Below, piece by piece: positions 24,538 to 32,365 of a DNA stretch of 64,000 nucleotides. The notes under the pieces were generated by a model. That model saw nothing but the letters and a program-made list of their open reading frames with translations. It was not told the origin of the DNA and ran no database searches. The stretch's first letter is position 1. Every line of letters starts with the position of its first letter. The position numbers were made by a program, and so were the translations under genes. Origin of the DNA: Herpetosiphon aurantiacus DSM 785 (lineage in GTDB: Bacteria; Chloroflexota; Chloroflexia; Chloroflexales; Herpetosiphonaceae); the NCBI GenBank assembly GCA_000018565.1, contig CP000877.1:1-64000 (forward strand). The letters run 5' to 3'.

Positions 24538-26157
24538 TTATCGGCGCATAACGGCGGCCATCACCAAGCGCTCGATCTGCGCCTCGTAATCAGCCAGCAT
24601 GCGCTGTCGCCCGCTATCATAGGCCACGACCTGCCGTCCCTGCAACCGTGAGCGCTCCAAGAGATGTTGAAGTCCAGGCGACAGCGTTTGCCACGTTGCT
24701 GGCGCGATCCAGGCAGGGCAATCGGTCGCCGTGGCCTCCTGCTGATCGCCACCGCGTTGCGGTGGGGTGGATGGGAGTTCATCCAGCGAGGTTTCAAGGT
24801 CATCCGCGCGGTTAAACAGACCGCTAGCCAAGGCTTTAGCAACCGCCACCGCAGGATCATCCCACTGGTTCGTCGGCGGCGCTCCTCGCTTGTTGAGCGC
24901 GACCTGCCAGCCATGATCCCGCGCATCACGCGCCATCGAGACCGTCCACGCTGCCAGATCATAGACCGCAGGCCGTGACTGCCCATCGGCAATACAGGCG
25001 TTGATCAACTCCACGGGCAGATCCGCCAACTCAACACAGGTTTGGGGCCGCACGTTCAATTCGCGCAGGCGCTTGGCGCTTGGCGTTTCTGGAATTGACA
25101 TAACGTTGCGGCGGCGGCGCGGCTGATTGGAGCGTTGATTGGTCGTATCCCCTTCGTCGTTTTTGGTCATTAATCGCTCTCCATTTTCTCGAAAAGAGAA
25201 CTCTCCACCACAGAGTGTTTTCTTTTGCACTTGTTTCGTTGTGATTGTGGGGGTAGGGGGATCTCCAATGCCTAAAGTGCTTAACATGCCTGTGACCACC
25301 GTGCTTTCTTTCACAACCGCCGTTTTTGCCGATTGCAATGGGCTATTTCCTGCCTGGTTCAGCGCGTGTTGGCTAGCCAACTGCCTAGCCAACTGCCTAG
25401 CCAACTTCGGTGGCACAAAAAAAAGATGCTGGCTCAGCATGGGCTGCTTCATCGGGCGTGGGCGGGGTTCGTTGAGCAACCCCAGCCGCTGCGCTCCGCA
25501 GGCGCTTAACTCCATTTTGGCCAAGCTTTCCTCGGTCGTCGGAACCGCCAAGGCTTCCGCGTTATAGCACAAATCGAGCTGTTCAAGGGCTGGCGTAGCG
25601 CTGATCGCATGCGGCGTATGTTGCATCACCAGGTACGTCCCCACATCGGCCAAGCTCAAGTGGGCACGCACGCCAAAGCGTTCAATCACGGCAGGAACCC
25701 GCTCATGCGGAATAATCCGCCCCATATAGTCGTCAAAGAGTTTGCGATCACACCGCACCGTCCGGACACGCCGCCGATTGAGTTGCGTGCCCGTTTTCGA
25801 CCAGGCGCGGGTATTGGTGCTTTTGCCCCACGCGGGGCAATACTGGGTTTTGCGGCCACGTTGGCGCACGACCTGCACCCAGCCACCACCAATCAAGCGA
25901 TCGATGGCGGCGCGAATCGAGCCACGGCAGATAGTTGGGTCGTAGCGCTGAATGTCCTGATCGCTCAAGGCGACCATGGCGGTGGTACTGGCGAGCCAGC
26001 GCCGCGCAATCAACGCAAAAAGGCCAATGGCCGTGGGCGAGTCATACAGGGTTTCGAGCAGATAGGAAGGAATCCAGAGATAGTCGGTATCGGGGGCCGC
26101 GAACCAATGCGGCGTGCGCATGGCGGTGGCCCCACCAGATGGGTGGGTCGATGGCAT
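24538..26157 (-). CDS. Plasmid replication-initiator-like winged-helix protein
   Basis: A protein of about 539 residues. The N-terminal 140 residues look like a winged-helix domain (SPTAIGLFALIARRWL, LSDQDIQRYDPTICRGSIR, AAIDRLIGGGWVQVVRQRGR), as in plasmid replication initiators and DnaD-type primosome proteins. A low-complexity middle holds the tandem LARQLARQLA, and an Arg-rich stretch precedes a second folded part (about 370-440). The start at 26157 (MPSTHPSG) is the best guess; 26121 is possible. The frame stays open up to 26295, through a likely RNA leader. The leader, overlapping antisense RNA and neighbouring ssb support a replication role, but no initiator family was pinned down. Confidence 0.55.
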   Translation of the reverse strand: MPSTHPSGGATAMRTPHWFAAPDTDYLWIPSYLLETLYDSPTAIGLFALIARRWLASTTAMVALSDQDIQRYDPTICRGSIRAAIDRLIGGGWVQVVRQRGRKTQYCPAWGKSTNTRAWSKTGTQLNRRRVRTVRCDRKLFDDYMGRIIPHERVPAVIERFGVRAHLSLADVGTYLVMQHTPHAISATPALEQLDLCYNAEALAVPTTEESLAKMELSACGAQRLGLLNEPRPRPMKQPMLSQHLFFVPPKLARQLARQLASQHALNQAGNSPLQSAKTAVVKESTVVTGMLSTLGIGDPPTPTITTKQVQKKTLCGGEFSFRENGERLMTKNDEGDTTNQRSNQPRRRRNVMSIPETPSAKRLRELNVRPQTCVELADLPVELINACIADGQSRPAVYDLAAWTVSMARDARDHGWQVALNKRGAPPTNQWDDPAVAVAKALASGLFNRADDLETSLDELPSTPPQRGGDQQEATATDCPAWIAPATWQTLSPGLQHLLERSRLQGRQVVAYDSGRQRMLADYEAQIERLVMAAVMRR

Positions 26158-26188
26158 ATGGGTATACGATCCTTTGCCACAACCGCGC

Positions 26189-26217
26189 TTGACACAGACT
26201 AAGAGACTGTGTATACT
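26189..26217 (+). promoter_or_regulatory. Strong sigma-70-type promoter for antisense RNA
   Basis: TTGACA (26189-26194), a 17-base spacer and TATACT (26212-26217). The spacer carries the inverted repeat ACACAG...CTGTGT. It reads away from the replication-type gene, into its leader. Confidence 0.7.
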
Positions 26218-26223
26218 CGGTGG

Positions 26224-26308
26224 TAGCAAAATAGCTCCCAGAGTTGGGAGTACAGATACAAGGGGAACGTGTAAAGCTTGGTCGGCTGGCAACACGTTCT
26301 TTCTTTTT
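26224..26308 (+). ncRNA. Candidate antisense copy-control RNA
   Basis: A transcript of about 85 bases is predicted between the promoter at 26189-26217 and an intrinsic terminator ending at 26310. It has a perfect 6-bp hairpin, CTCCCA-GAGT-TGGGAG (26235-26250), then an 8-bp terminator stem. It is fully complementary to the leader of the minus-strand replication-type mRNA, whose promoter lies at 26422-26450. This is the layout of counter-transcribed RNAs controlling plasmid copy number. On the mRNA the same hairpin is followed by CTATTTTG, which could act as an attenuator. No open frame of note is present. Confidence 0.6.
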
Positions 26309-26310
26309 TT
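26265..26310 (+). terminator. Intrinsic terminator of the antisense RNA
   Basis: GAACGTGT (26265-26272) pairs with ACACGTTC (26292-26299), followed by TTTCTTTTTTT to 26310. Confidence 0.7.
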
Positions 26311-26421
26311 AGCTAGTTTTTTTGGTTATCCCCGCTAGCCATTGGGAGACACGACGGTGTCACGGTGGTATTTAAGCTAGAGCCGAATGACGCTCCTTGA
26401 ATAGCGATAAAACTGGTACAC

Positions 26422-26450
26422 ACTATACCACACGAGTGTACTACAGTGAA
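26422..26450 (-). promoter_or_regulatory. Promoter for the replication-type gene
   Basis: On the minus strand: TTCACT (26450-26445), a 17-base spacer and TATAGT (26427-26422). Start near 26415 gives a leader of about 260 bases before ATG 26157 that spans the antisense RNA target. Confidence 0.6.
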
Positions 26451-26518
26451 CAGCGATCATGCAAGCAACATCCCCCGTGGAATAGTCACTACCCCCTTTT
26501 ACTATTCCCTATTGCTTG

Positions 26519-26608
26519 GTTTCCCAGATAGTATCCCCATTTTCTGTATGGTCTGCCGGGTATTAACATAGAAATCATACAGAAAAATAGGTATAGTATC
26601 TCCCAAAC
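26519..26608. repeat. Long imperfect inverted repeat in noncoding region
   Basis: Bases 26519-26550 and 26576-26608 are inverted repeats of about 32 bases with a few mismatches; the innermost ten (TTTCTGTATG and CATACAGAAA) are perfect. The 25-base loop has no coding content. It lies in AT-rich DNA beside the replication-type gene, so an origin or single-strand initiation site is possible. Confidence 0.5.
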
Positions 26609-26698
26609 TTTAAACTGCACCCAACTAGAACTAATCATCATTGATTGTCCTATAAACCAAACTGACTTCATCATGACACTGCATGCGGTGAGCTAGGA

Positions 26699-26727
26699 TT
26701 GAAGAGTTTGGAGTGATCGGGTACAAT
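26699..26727 (+). promoter_or_regulatory. Sigma-70-type promoter of a second small transcript
   Basis: TTGAAG (26699-26704), a 17-base spacer and TACAAT (26722-26727). A terminator-like hairpin follows within 100 bases. Confidence 0.55.
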
Positions 26728-26733
26728 TAAGGC

Positions 26734-26818
26734 ATCGATTGTTAAGGAGCTTTCCTAGCGATCTAAATGAGTGGGGAGCCGCCTAGCCTACGAAACTCAG
26801 CGGCTCTCTCTTGTTGTT
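26734..26818 (+). ncRNA. Candidate small RNA with promoter and terminator
   Basis: A transcript of about 85 bases would run from the promoter at 26699-26727 to the stem GAGCCGC (26776-26782) and GCGGCTC (26800-26806), followed by the U-rich TCTCTTGTTGTT. It contains AAGGAGC and a six-codon frame, ATG at 26768 (MSGEPP), whose stop is inside the hairpin, so a leader peptide or a regulatory RNA is possible. The target is unknown. Confidence 0.4.
26776..26818 (+). terminator. Terminator-like hairpin
   Basis: A 7-bp stem, GAGCCGC/GCGGCTC, with a 17-base loop and a T-rich tail. It ends the candidate small RNA. Confidence 0.5.
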
Positions 26819-27092
26819 AACGACTCATCCACTACTCAAATACAAACCATAACGAGCAAAAAGAAGCTCTGTTTGGCAAAAGAGTATGATAGAATCGCGA
26901 GTATTAATATTTTTAGTATTAATACCCAAGGTCTATATTTTCACTTGCCTTAGTAAAATAATAGACCCTAACATAACCGTATTGGGGATTGATAGTGGGA
27001 TATATATACCCCATTGCCTCAGTTTTAAAGCCAGAGGTACTACCCCATCGGTATGATGGAATTATATGGATGATGCTAGTTTTGTCAATGCA
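26819..27092. other. AT-rich noncoding region with hairpins
   Basis: No convincing gene. It contains GTATTAAT/ATTAATAC (26901-26908 and 26918-26925) and a hairpin with arms GGTCTAT/ATAGACC near 26930-26967. These may be terminators or protein sites between the replication control region and the XRE operon. Confidence 0.4.
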
Positions 27093-27104
27093 AGTTTGCA
27101 AACT
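27093..27104 (+). promoter_or_regulatory. Palindromic operator candidate before XRE gene
   Basis: AGTTTGCAAACT is a perfect 12-bp palindrome 35 bases before the XRE start, and TTGCAAA recurs a few bases downstream (27107-27113). Autoregulation by the XRE protein is likely. Confidence 0.5.
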
Positions 27105-27139
27105 AATTGCAAATCCTCAAACATTGAAAGGCATCTGCT

Positions 27140-27610
27140 ATGAGCAGTAGCAACGAAAATCTACCAGACCCGCCGAATATAGCAAACCTACTCAATGAAC
27201 TATTCGTGACTCATAGACACCCTAGTGGACGCGAATTCACGAATAGAGAAGTAGTCGAAGGAATAACTGGGGTCGCAGGACAAAAGCTCATAGATGAATC
27301 GACAATCTCCCGAATGCGAACGGGGATTATGAAAAAGCCAAGCATGGATGCTGTTGAAGCCCTATGCATGTTTTTTCCTGTTGAGCCAGCTTTCTTTTAC
27401 CCACGGCTTGCAGCATTAAAAAATCGGCAAAGTGGACGTTCGCCCGCAGAACAGGTAAAGGTCGCCTTGCGTTCTACAAGCATTGATCCCTCAGTCCAAG
27501 AACATGTGGCTGGGATCATTCAAGCTCTAACGGCCCATGAAGACCTTAAACGAAAGAGGGATGACGATGATGAAGTAGAAGAGGGTGATAGCAAGGAGAA
27601 GTCTACATAA
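27140..27610 (+). CDS. XRE-type helix-turn-helix regulator
   Basis: A 156-residue cytoplasmic DNA-binding protein. The N-terminal 90 residues form a lambda-repressor-like fold with an insert: IANLLNELFVTHRHPSGREF, then ISRMRTG at the recognition-helix region and SMDAVEALCMFFPVEPAFFY, as in XRE regulators of actinobacterial ImmA-linked clusters. The C-terminus is highly charged (DLKRKRDDDDEVEEGD). The next gene encodes an ImmA/IrrE peptidase, which in known systems cleaves its partner repressor. Start at 27140 has AAAGG upstream. It probably represses its own operon via the palindrome at 27093-27104. Confidence 0.8.
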   Translation: MSSSNENLPDPPNIANLLNELFVTHRHPSGREFTNREVVEGITGVAGQKLIDESTISRMRTGIMKKPSMDAVEALCMFFPVEPAFFYPRLAALKNRQSGRSPAEQVKVALRSTSIDPSVQEHVAGIIQALTAHEDLKRKRDDDDEVEEGDSKEKST

Positions 27611-27635
27611 TCAAACCATCCGTCGGAGTAGGTTG

Positions 27636-28136
27636 ATGGAATCAGATGTCTCAGCACCCATTGAAGATCCTGAAGAAGTTTTTGAAATAATAGCTAGTTC
27701 GATTGGATATACATTTTCATTAGAGGAGCTTATTAGAACCATCGAGGGAGTTTTTGTTAATCGTCCTATCTATATCAAACGTATACAGCTTCCTCCCCAT
27801 ATTACAGGTCGTACCTATAATCTACGAGATGCTGTAGTTATACAACTTAACGCAAGTCTGGATAGGGATCATGCCCAATGCGTGTGTTGCCACGAAATTG
27901 GGCATATTGTTTTTAACCATGTGGAACCGACAGAACTATCATTACAAGAGTTTATTACTGAGTTTGAGTCTGGACGAATCGATCAAATACCTACAATCTA
28001 CCGCCAACATAAAACGGTTTTTGATCACCCATGGGAACAAATTGCCGAAGATATTGGTGTGTTGTTTATAGAGGCTATTGAGCGATGGGAGTCAACCCTC
28101 CCTGACTTGGCACAAGATATTTATGGTATCGATTAG
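27636..28136 (+). CDS. ImmA/IrrE-family metallopeptidase
   Basis: A 166-residue zinc peptidase. The start at 27636 (MESDVSAPIED) has GGAG upstream. The catalytic motif HEIGH is at residues 86-90, giving two His ligands and the Glu base; a downstream acidic residue in the EDIGVLF segment could complete the site. Family members relieve repression by cutting XRE-type repressors after a signal. It lies 25 bases after the XRE gene, which is the obvious substrate candidate. The membrane protein and P450 follow in the same transcription unit. Confidence 0.82.
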   Translation: MESDVSAPIEDPEEVFEIIASSIGYTFSLEELIRTIEGVFVNRPIYIKRIQLPPHITGRTYNLRDAVVIQLNASLDRDHAQCVCCHEIGHIVFNHVEPTELSLQEFITEFESGRIDQIPTIYRQHKTVFDHPWEQIAEDIGVLFIEAIERWESTLPDLAQDIYGID

Positions 28137-28144
28137 GGGGATTG

Positions 28145-29302
28145 ATGATAATCTTGTCGTTGCCGCTAACCGTTGCAATAGGCCGTTATGGCATTCTTCC
28201 ATTACTTGTAATTGGCGCAAGCTTTCATGCGCGGCGGATTTATCAAGATAACAAGCGATTAGGAATCCTCGTTATTATAAAAATGCTCTTAGGAATTGGG
28301 CTATTGTTGATATCAGCATTAACGGCATTAGTTAAACCCACCATATGGTGGGTTCATTGGATTGGTTCAACCAGTTTTCACTTTAGTATTCTTTTTTCAT
28401 ATTTTGCGATTGATCAGTATATCAACAATAAGTTTGATCTGGAAATCATCCGAAACAGGCTCTTTATTGGACTAGTCATCCTATCCCTGTTCCGGATTTA
28501 TCTTGAGTTTGAACGAAGAAATAACCTATACAGCTTCATGGAAAATGAAGTTCCTAGCCCAACGTTTAATTACTATATTTCGACCCTTCTCCATTACCTT
28601 CCCGCCTTATATCTCAATGCGATTATTGCAAACCTCTATTGGGTAAATATCCGAAAAGCAAAATTGACTCCCTCATATTTTATACGGAGGCTTTTTTGTT
28701 TATGTGGTTTCGTGATGGCAACCTTCGCATTTATAAGCCTTACGGCTACGATTCCTCTTGCTATCTTTTTTACTGATCAATATCGGCCATACCTTAACAA
28801 TGTTTATCATCTCGGAAAACCAATCATTCTCCTTTTCCTTATGGCTGGAATGACTTTTCCAAATCGACTTTTCAAGGCTATTGCTTGGCCAATAGAGAAG
28901 TTCCTTATTTGGAGAGATAGGGAGCAGTATAAGCTTCTTATATACCTAATGGATTCTTATAACACGATTATTCCTTCACAACAGTATCGGTCTCGGATAA
29001 AGCGCTCTGCTGATTACGTAATGCCTGTTAAGCGAATTAATGCTTCAATTGGTGATGGTAGACTGCTTGTATTAAGTCATCTGGCTCTGCACGATCCAAA
29101 CCCCCAAAAAGAGGCCGAGTACATTTTTCATCTTCTTCGTGATCAGGTTGTGATTCAAACACCTGGAAGTTTTCAACCTCCACAATCACCGCATGACATC
29201 ACCAAATACAATATTAAGGTGGCAAAACGCCTGAAGGCATTGATAAATGCCAATCAGGGTATACTAGAATTCCATCAAGTTTCTGATAAGGTAAATCAAT
29301 GA
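28145..29302 (+). CDS. Polytopic membrane protein (MAB_1171c/DUF6545-like)
   Basis: A 385-residue protein. ATG 28145 is preferred over the TTG just before it; GGGGG lies just upstream. About seven membrane helices fill residues 1-245, then a cytoplasmic domain of 130-140 residues (RDREQYKLLIYLMDSYNTI to the end). This layout, and its place between an ImmA peptidase and a P450, resembles actinobacterial membrane proteins of the MAB_1171c/DUF6545 group. Their function is not established; a sensor that controls the ImmA-XRE pair is one possibility. It overlaps the P450 start by 4 bases. Confidence 0.6.
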   Translation: MIILSLPLTVAIGRYGILPLLVIGASFHARRIYQDNKRLGILVIIKMLLGIGLLLISALTALVKPTIWWVHWIGSTSFHFSILFSYFAIDQYINNKFDLEIIRNRLFIGLVILSLFRIYLEFERRNNLYSFMENEVPSPTFNYYISTLLHYLPALYLNAIIANLYWVNIRKAKLTPSYFIRRLFCLCGFVMATFAFISLTATIPLAIFFTDQYRPYLNNVYHLGKPIILLFLMAGMTFPNRLFKAIAWPIEKFLIWRDREQYKLLIYLMDSYNTIIPSQQYRSRIKRSADYVMPVKRINASIGDGRLLVLSHLALHDPNPQKEAEYIFHLLRDQVVIQTPGSFQPPQSPHDITKYNIKVAKRLKALINANQGILEFHQVSDKVNQ

Positions 29303-30639
29303 GTAACGATATTCGAGCACTTCCATCATTGCCTCAGTTTCCCTTTCTTGGGAATATTCTGTCATTTCGACAAGACAGATTAAAGTTTCTCCGCGATCTC
29401 GGAAGCCATGGAGATTTAGGGGTGTTCTATCTTGGGTCATATCCTGTTGTTTTTATTAATTCGGCAGAATATGCCCATGGTATTCTTGTCCAGCATGCAC
29501 AATCGGTTGAAAAATCTTTGATGCTTCGTAAATATATGCGACCGTTGCTTGGCAATGGATTACTCACAAGTGAAAATAGCTTCCACAGGCGGCAACGCAA
29601 ACTCGTTGCACCAGCCTTTCAGCATCGCCATATTGCAAACTACGCCAATACCATATCAGCCTATACGGATGAGACACAAGCCCGTTGGCATCAAGGACAA
29701 CGGATTGATATTGCCCAAGAAATGATGCGGTTAACACTGCGTGTTATGAGCCAAACACTCTTCTCTACGGATATCAATACAGAAGCAGATGCATTGGGGC
29801 GTGCACTTACGACGGTTCTCAATTATTCAAATAGTGTGGCTAATACGCTTATCCATATCCCATATCATTGGCCTATTCCGCAGCACAAGCGGGTTCACGC
29901 TGCAATCGCACAACTGGATACAACGATTCAACGCCTTATCCACGAGCGAAGAACTCAACCTACATCAACTAACGATTTGTTATCGGTCTTACTCCAAGCC
30001 CATGACGACGATGATGGGTCATTTATGACCGACACACAAGTCCGTGATGAACTTATGACACTTTTTTTGGCAGGCCACGAAACAACCGCAAATGCCCTTA
30101 CATGGACATGGTATCTCCTTGCACACCATCCTCATATCGCAACGAAGATCAAAGATGAGGTTGATAGCACAGTTGGCACACGACTCCCAACCATGGATGA
30201 TTTATCAAAGCTTCCCTATACATTACAAGTATTCAAGGAAAGTTTGCGACTCTATCCCCCCGTTTATATGATTGCCAGAAAAGCATCACAAGCATTCGAG
30301 CTAGGGAGCTATCATGTCCCTGAGGGAATGGCATTTGTCGTTAGCCCATACACTATTCATCGACGAGCCGACTATTTTGATCATCCTGAGGACTTTAACC
30401 CTGATCGGTTTGATACGTCGCACGAGGCAAGCATCCCAAAAAATGCCTATATTCCGTTCAGCTTAGGCCCACGAAACTGTATTGGGAATCATTTTGCGAT
30501 GATGGAAGGGCATTTGATGTTGGCAATTATCGCTCAACGAATGCGCTTGCTCCTTGCGCCAAACCAGCGAATCGTCCCTGATCCATCAATCACATTACGG
30601 CCCAAAGGGGCTATTCATATGATTGTTGAGCGATTTTAG
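29299..30639 (+). CDS. Cytochrome P450
   Basis: A 446-residue haem monooxygenase of bacterial soluble type, with no membrane anchor. The oxygen-binding I-helix motif AGHETT is at 258-263, the ExxR motif at Glu314-Arg317 and the haem-ligand loop FSLGPRNCIG at 387-396 with Cys394. All essential residues are present. It overlaps the previous gene by 4 bases (ATGA), so it is co-translated with the membrane protein. No ferredoxin or reductase gene is nearby, so electrons must come from elsewhere. The substrate cannot be told from sequence. Confidence 0.92.
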   Translation: MSNDIRALPSLPQFPFLGNILSFRQDRLKFLRDLGSHGDLGVFYLGSYPVVFINSAEYAHGILVQHAQSVEKSLMLRKYMRPLLGNGLLTSENSFHRRQRKLVAPAFQHRHIANYANTISAYTDETQARWHQGQRIDIAQEMMRLTLRVMSQTLFSTDINTEADALGRALTTVLNYSNSVANTLIHIPYHWPIPQHKRVHAAIAQLDTTIQRLIHERRTQPTSTNDLLSVLLQAHDDDDGSFMTDTQVRDELMTLFLAGHETTANALTWTWYLLAHHPHIATKIKDEVDSTVGTRLPTMDDLSKLPYTLQVFKESLRLYPPVYMIARKASQAFELGSYHVPEGMAFVVSPYTIHRRADYFDHPEDFNPDRFDTSHEASIPKNAYIPFSLGPRNCIGNHFAMMEGHLMLAIIAQRMRLLLAPNQRIVPDPSITLRPKGAIHMIVERF

Positions 30640-30642
30640 ATT

Positions 30643-30699
30643 GGCGCGTCCTGTGGCATCCTCACGCTGGGCATGCGCCACAGCCTCGTCGATGCGGGT
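30643..30699 (+). pseudogene. 5' fragment of the beta-CASP nuclease gene
   Basis: These 57 bases match the start region of the gene at 37870 and still read GASCGILTLGMRHSLVDAG, against GASCGILKLGMRHILVDAG in the whole copy. It starts four bases after the P450 stop and is not expressed as a gene. It marks a recombination junction. Confidence 0.6.
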
Positions 30700-30742
30700 A
30701 GCGGCCACACGCTTTTCCCATCGCACATTCGGAGGTAACGAG

Positions 30743-31432
30743 GTGAGTATTAACCACGATTTATTCCCCTTAGTCGTTGATCATGTCTACATTTGGGTCT
30801 CAAAACGCGCACCGGAAATGCAGGTATTGCGGGATATGGGTCTTTACCCCAAAGAAACGATTAACGTCCATACTGGACAAGGTTCGGCCTCGCAGGTCGT
30901 ATTCTTTAAGAACATGTACCTTGAACTGGTATGGATCGAGGATGAGTCAGAGCTTGCTGCCCACCTCGCAGGCGGTGGCGCTGCGGCTCCGGTTCGGGAA
31001 ACGTGGAAGCAGACCGGGGTATCGCCCTTTGGCGTTGGATTGCACTATCGAACGCCTGATGCTGAACCGTTGCCGCTCGGGACGCTGCTGCATCACGCAA
31101 TGGAATGGATGCCTGAGGACTCCTCTATTGAGGGCATTCCCCAGCCGTCGCCCTTCACCCCAAGCTTCTTCATCCTGCATGGAACGCTCGCCTATTGGGA
31201 AAGTCGCATGGGTGAGGAAGAACATCCCGTCGGTATCGAGTACTTAACGGATCTTCAGATCACCGTCACCAGTCTCGAAAACCCTGATGTCCTAACGCCC
31301 TATCTCGCTGAGCGTCACACCATTCGCCTAAAACATGGCGCGTATCCGCTCATGGAATTGACGTTTGATCATCATCGGCAAGGCAAGATGTTTGATCTCC
31401 GGCCTACGTTGCCACTCATCATCACCTGCTAA
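30743..31432 (+). CDS. VOC/glyoxalase-fold protein
   Basis: A 229-residue protein. GTG at 30743 is chosen as start because GGAGGT lies 6 bases before it. The N-terminus has the fold's first beta-alpha-beta unit with a metal-type His (LVVDHVYIWVS) and then VVFFKNMYLELVWIE with a Glu, as in glyoxalase-like (Glyoxalase_3 type) proteins. The second half has matching elements (EYLTDLQITVTSLEN). It may be a small dioxygenase, isomerase or binding protein. It stands about 100 bases after the P450 and may not be part of that operon. Confidence 0.65.
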   Translation: MSINHDLFPLVVDHVYIWVSKRAPEMQVLRDMGLYPKETINVHTGQGSASQVVFFKNMYLELVWIEDESELAAHLAGGGAAAPVRETWKQTGVSPFGVGLHYRTPDAEPLPLGTLLHHAMEWMPEDSSIEGIPQPSPFTPSFFILHGTLAYWESRMGEEEHPVGIEYLTDLQITVTSLENPDVLTPYLAERHTIRLKHGAYPLMELTFDHHRQGKMFDLRPTLPLIITC

Positions 31433-31554
31433 GACCCTGTATCGGATAGGATGTCCATTCGGCGAAAAACGGCCCTATGATTAATAAAAGTCAAAATAGC
31501 GTGATATGGGGGTCAATAGGCTGCCGATTTGGGCATTACCATGGGAGCATGTAC

Positions 31555-32031
31555 ATGGACAAACGCTACGATCGCACTACCCTTATCCATGCCTATATTG
31601 CAACGAAAGCGCCCCCAGGGCATGACGATGTTGCCCGGTTCACCGCTGCGCGGCTGGCGGCGTTGGAGCAGGCATTTGACCTGCGGCTGACGTGGGAGGG
31701 CGTGACGAACCAGGATAACCGTGCGCTGTGGATGCTCTTCACATCGACGGTGCGATCCTATCTCAGCATTCGGACTCCGGGCAGCGACTTTTTGGATGGC
31801 AGCCTGCTGATGCGTCGGTTGGACGCGCTTGGGGATGACGCACGTCCCCTCATGGCGGCGTGGGAGACGATTACCACCGCGACTACTGCCCGTGAGCAGG
31901 CACATCTCACGATGCTCGATGAACTCTTCAGGCTCCTCTGGGGCGAGATCACGACCGTGGTAACATCTGACCAACTGAGGGCGCTCGGCTTCGATGATGC
32001 CCACGAGCCAACTTGGCTGGATTCCGCGTGA
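31555..32031 (+). CDS. 158-residue protein of unknown function
   Basis: The start at 31555 (MDKRYDRTTLIHAYI) is chosen by GGGAG upstream and by the sense of the sequence; 31549 is an alternative. The protein is mostly helical, with an amphipathic region from 25 to 130 (RFTAARLAALEQAFDLRLTW, REQAHLTMLDELFRLLWGEI). No signal peptide or motif is seen. A long reverse-strand frame over it is a shadow. I do not recognise the family. Confidence 0.5.
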   Translation: MDKRYDRTTLIHAYIATKAPPGHDDVARFTAARLAALEQAFDLRLTWEGVTNQDNRALWMLFTSTVRSYLSIRTPGSDFLDGSLLMRRLDALGDDARPLMAAWETITTATTAREQAHLTMLDELFRLLWGEITTVVTSDQLRALGFDDAHEPTWLDSA

Positions 32032-32365
32032 GTGCCGGGCATTGCTCCCTGCCATGCGCTACGGAGCGACAACTGGTCCGGAGCACCAAGAACCGTTCCT
32101 TGCTTTCATAGCTCACATATTCGCTGCACGAAACCGGGACGTTCTGCATTTTAGCCCTATAGTTCTTCGCCAAGAATTTACCATGCGTTCAGGTTTCGCC
32201 AACGGTTTCCTGCACCTGTCCGCTGCGTCCCGAAAAGTAGTCGCGGTCATACGAGGATAAACAAAGCGAGCATGGATGCGATTATGATCTCCGCATGGTC
32301 CTCGGTATTATGCAATGGAATCGTGACTTCTGAAGAAGACTTTGTTATAGCGTAGGTCGAACTGT
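32032..32365. other. Intergenic, nothing clear
   Basis: A 334-base gap before the first leucine-rich repeat gene. An 88-codon plus-strand frame overlaps the end of the preceding gene and has no ribosome site, so it is not called. No clear terminator or promoter was found. Confidence 0.4.

Noticed and set aside
31513-32055. 180-codon minus-strand frame
   Set aside because: It is antisense to the 31555-32031 gene, Arg/His/Gln-rich, and has no ribosome site.
31994-32260. 88-codon plus-strand frame
   Set aside because: It overlaps the end of the previous gene and shows no ribosome site or protein-like pattern.
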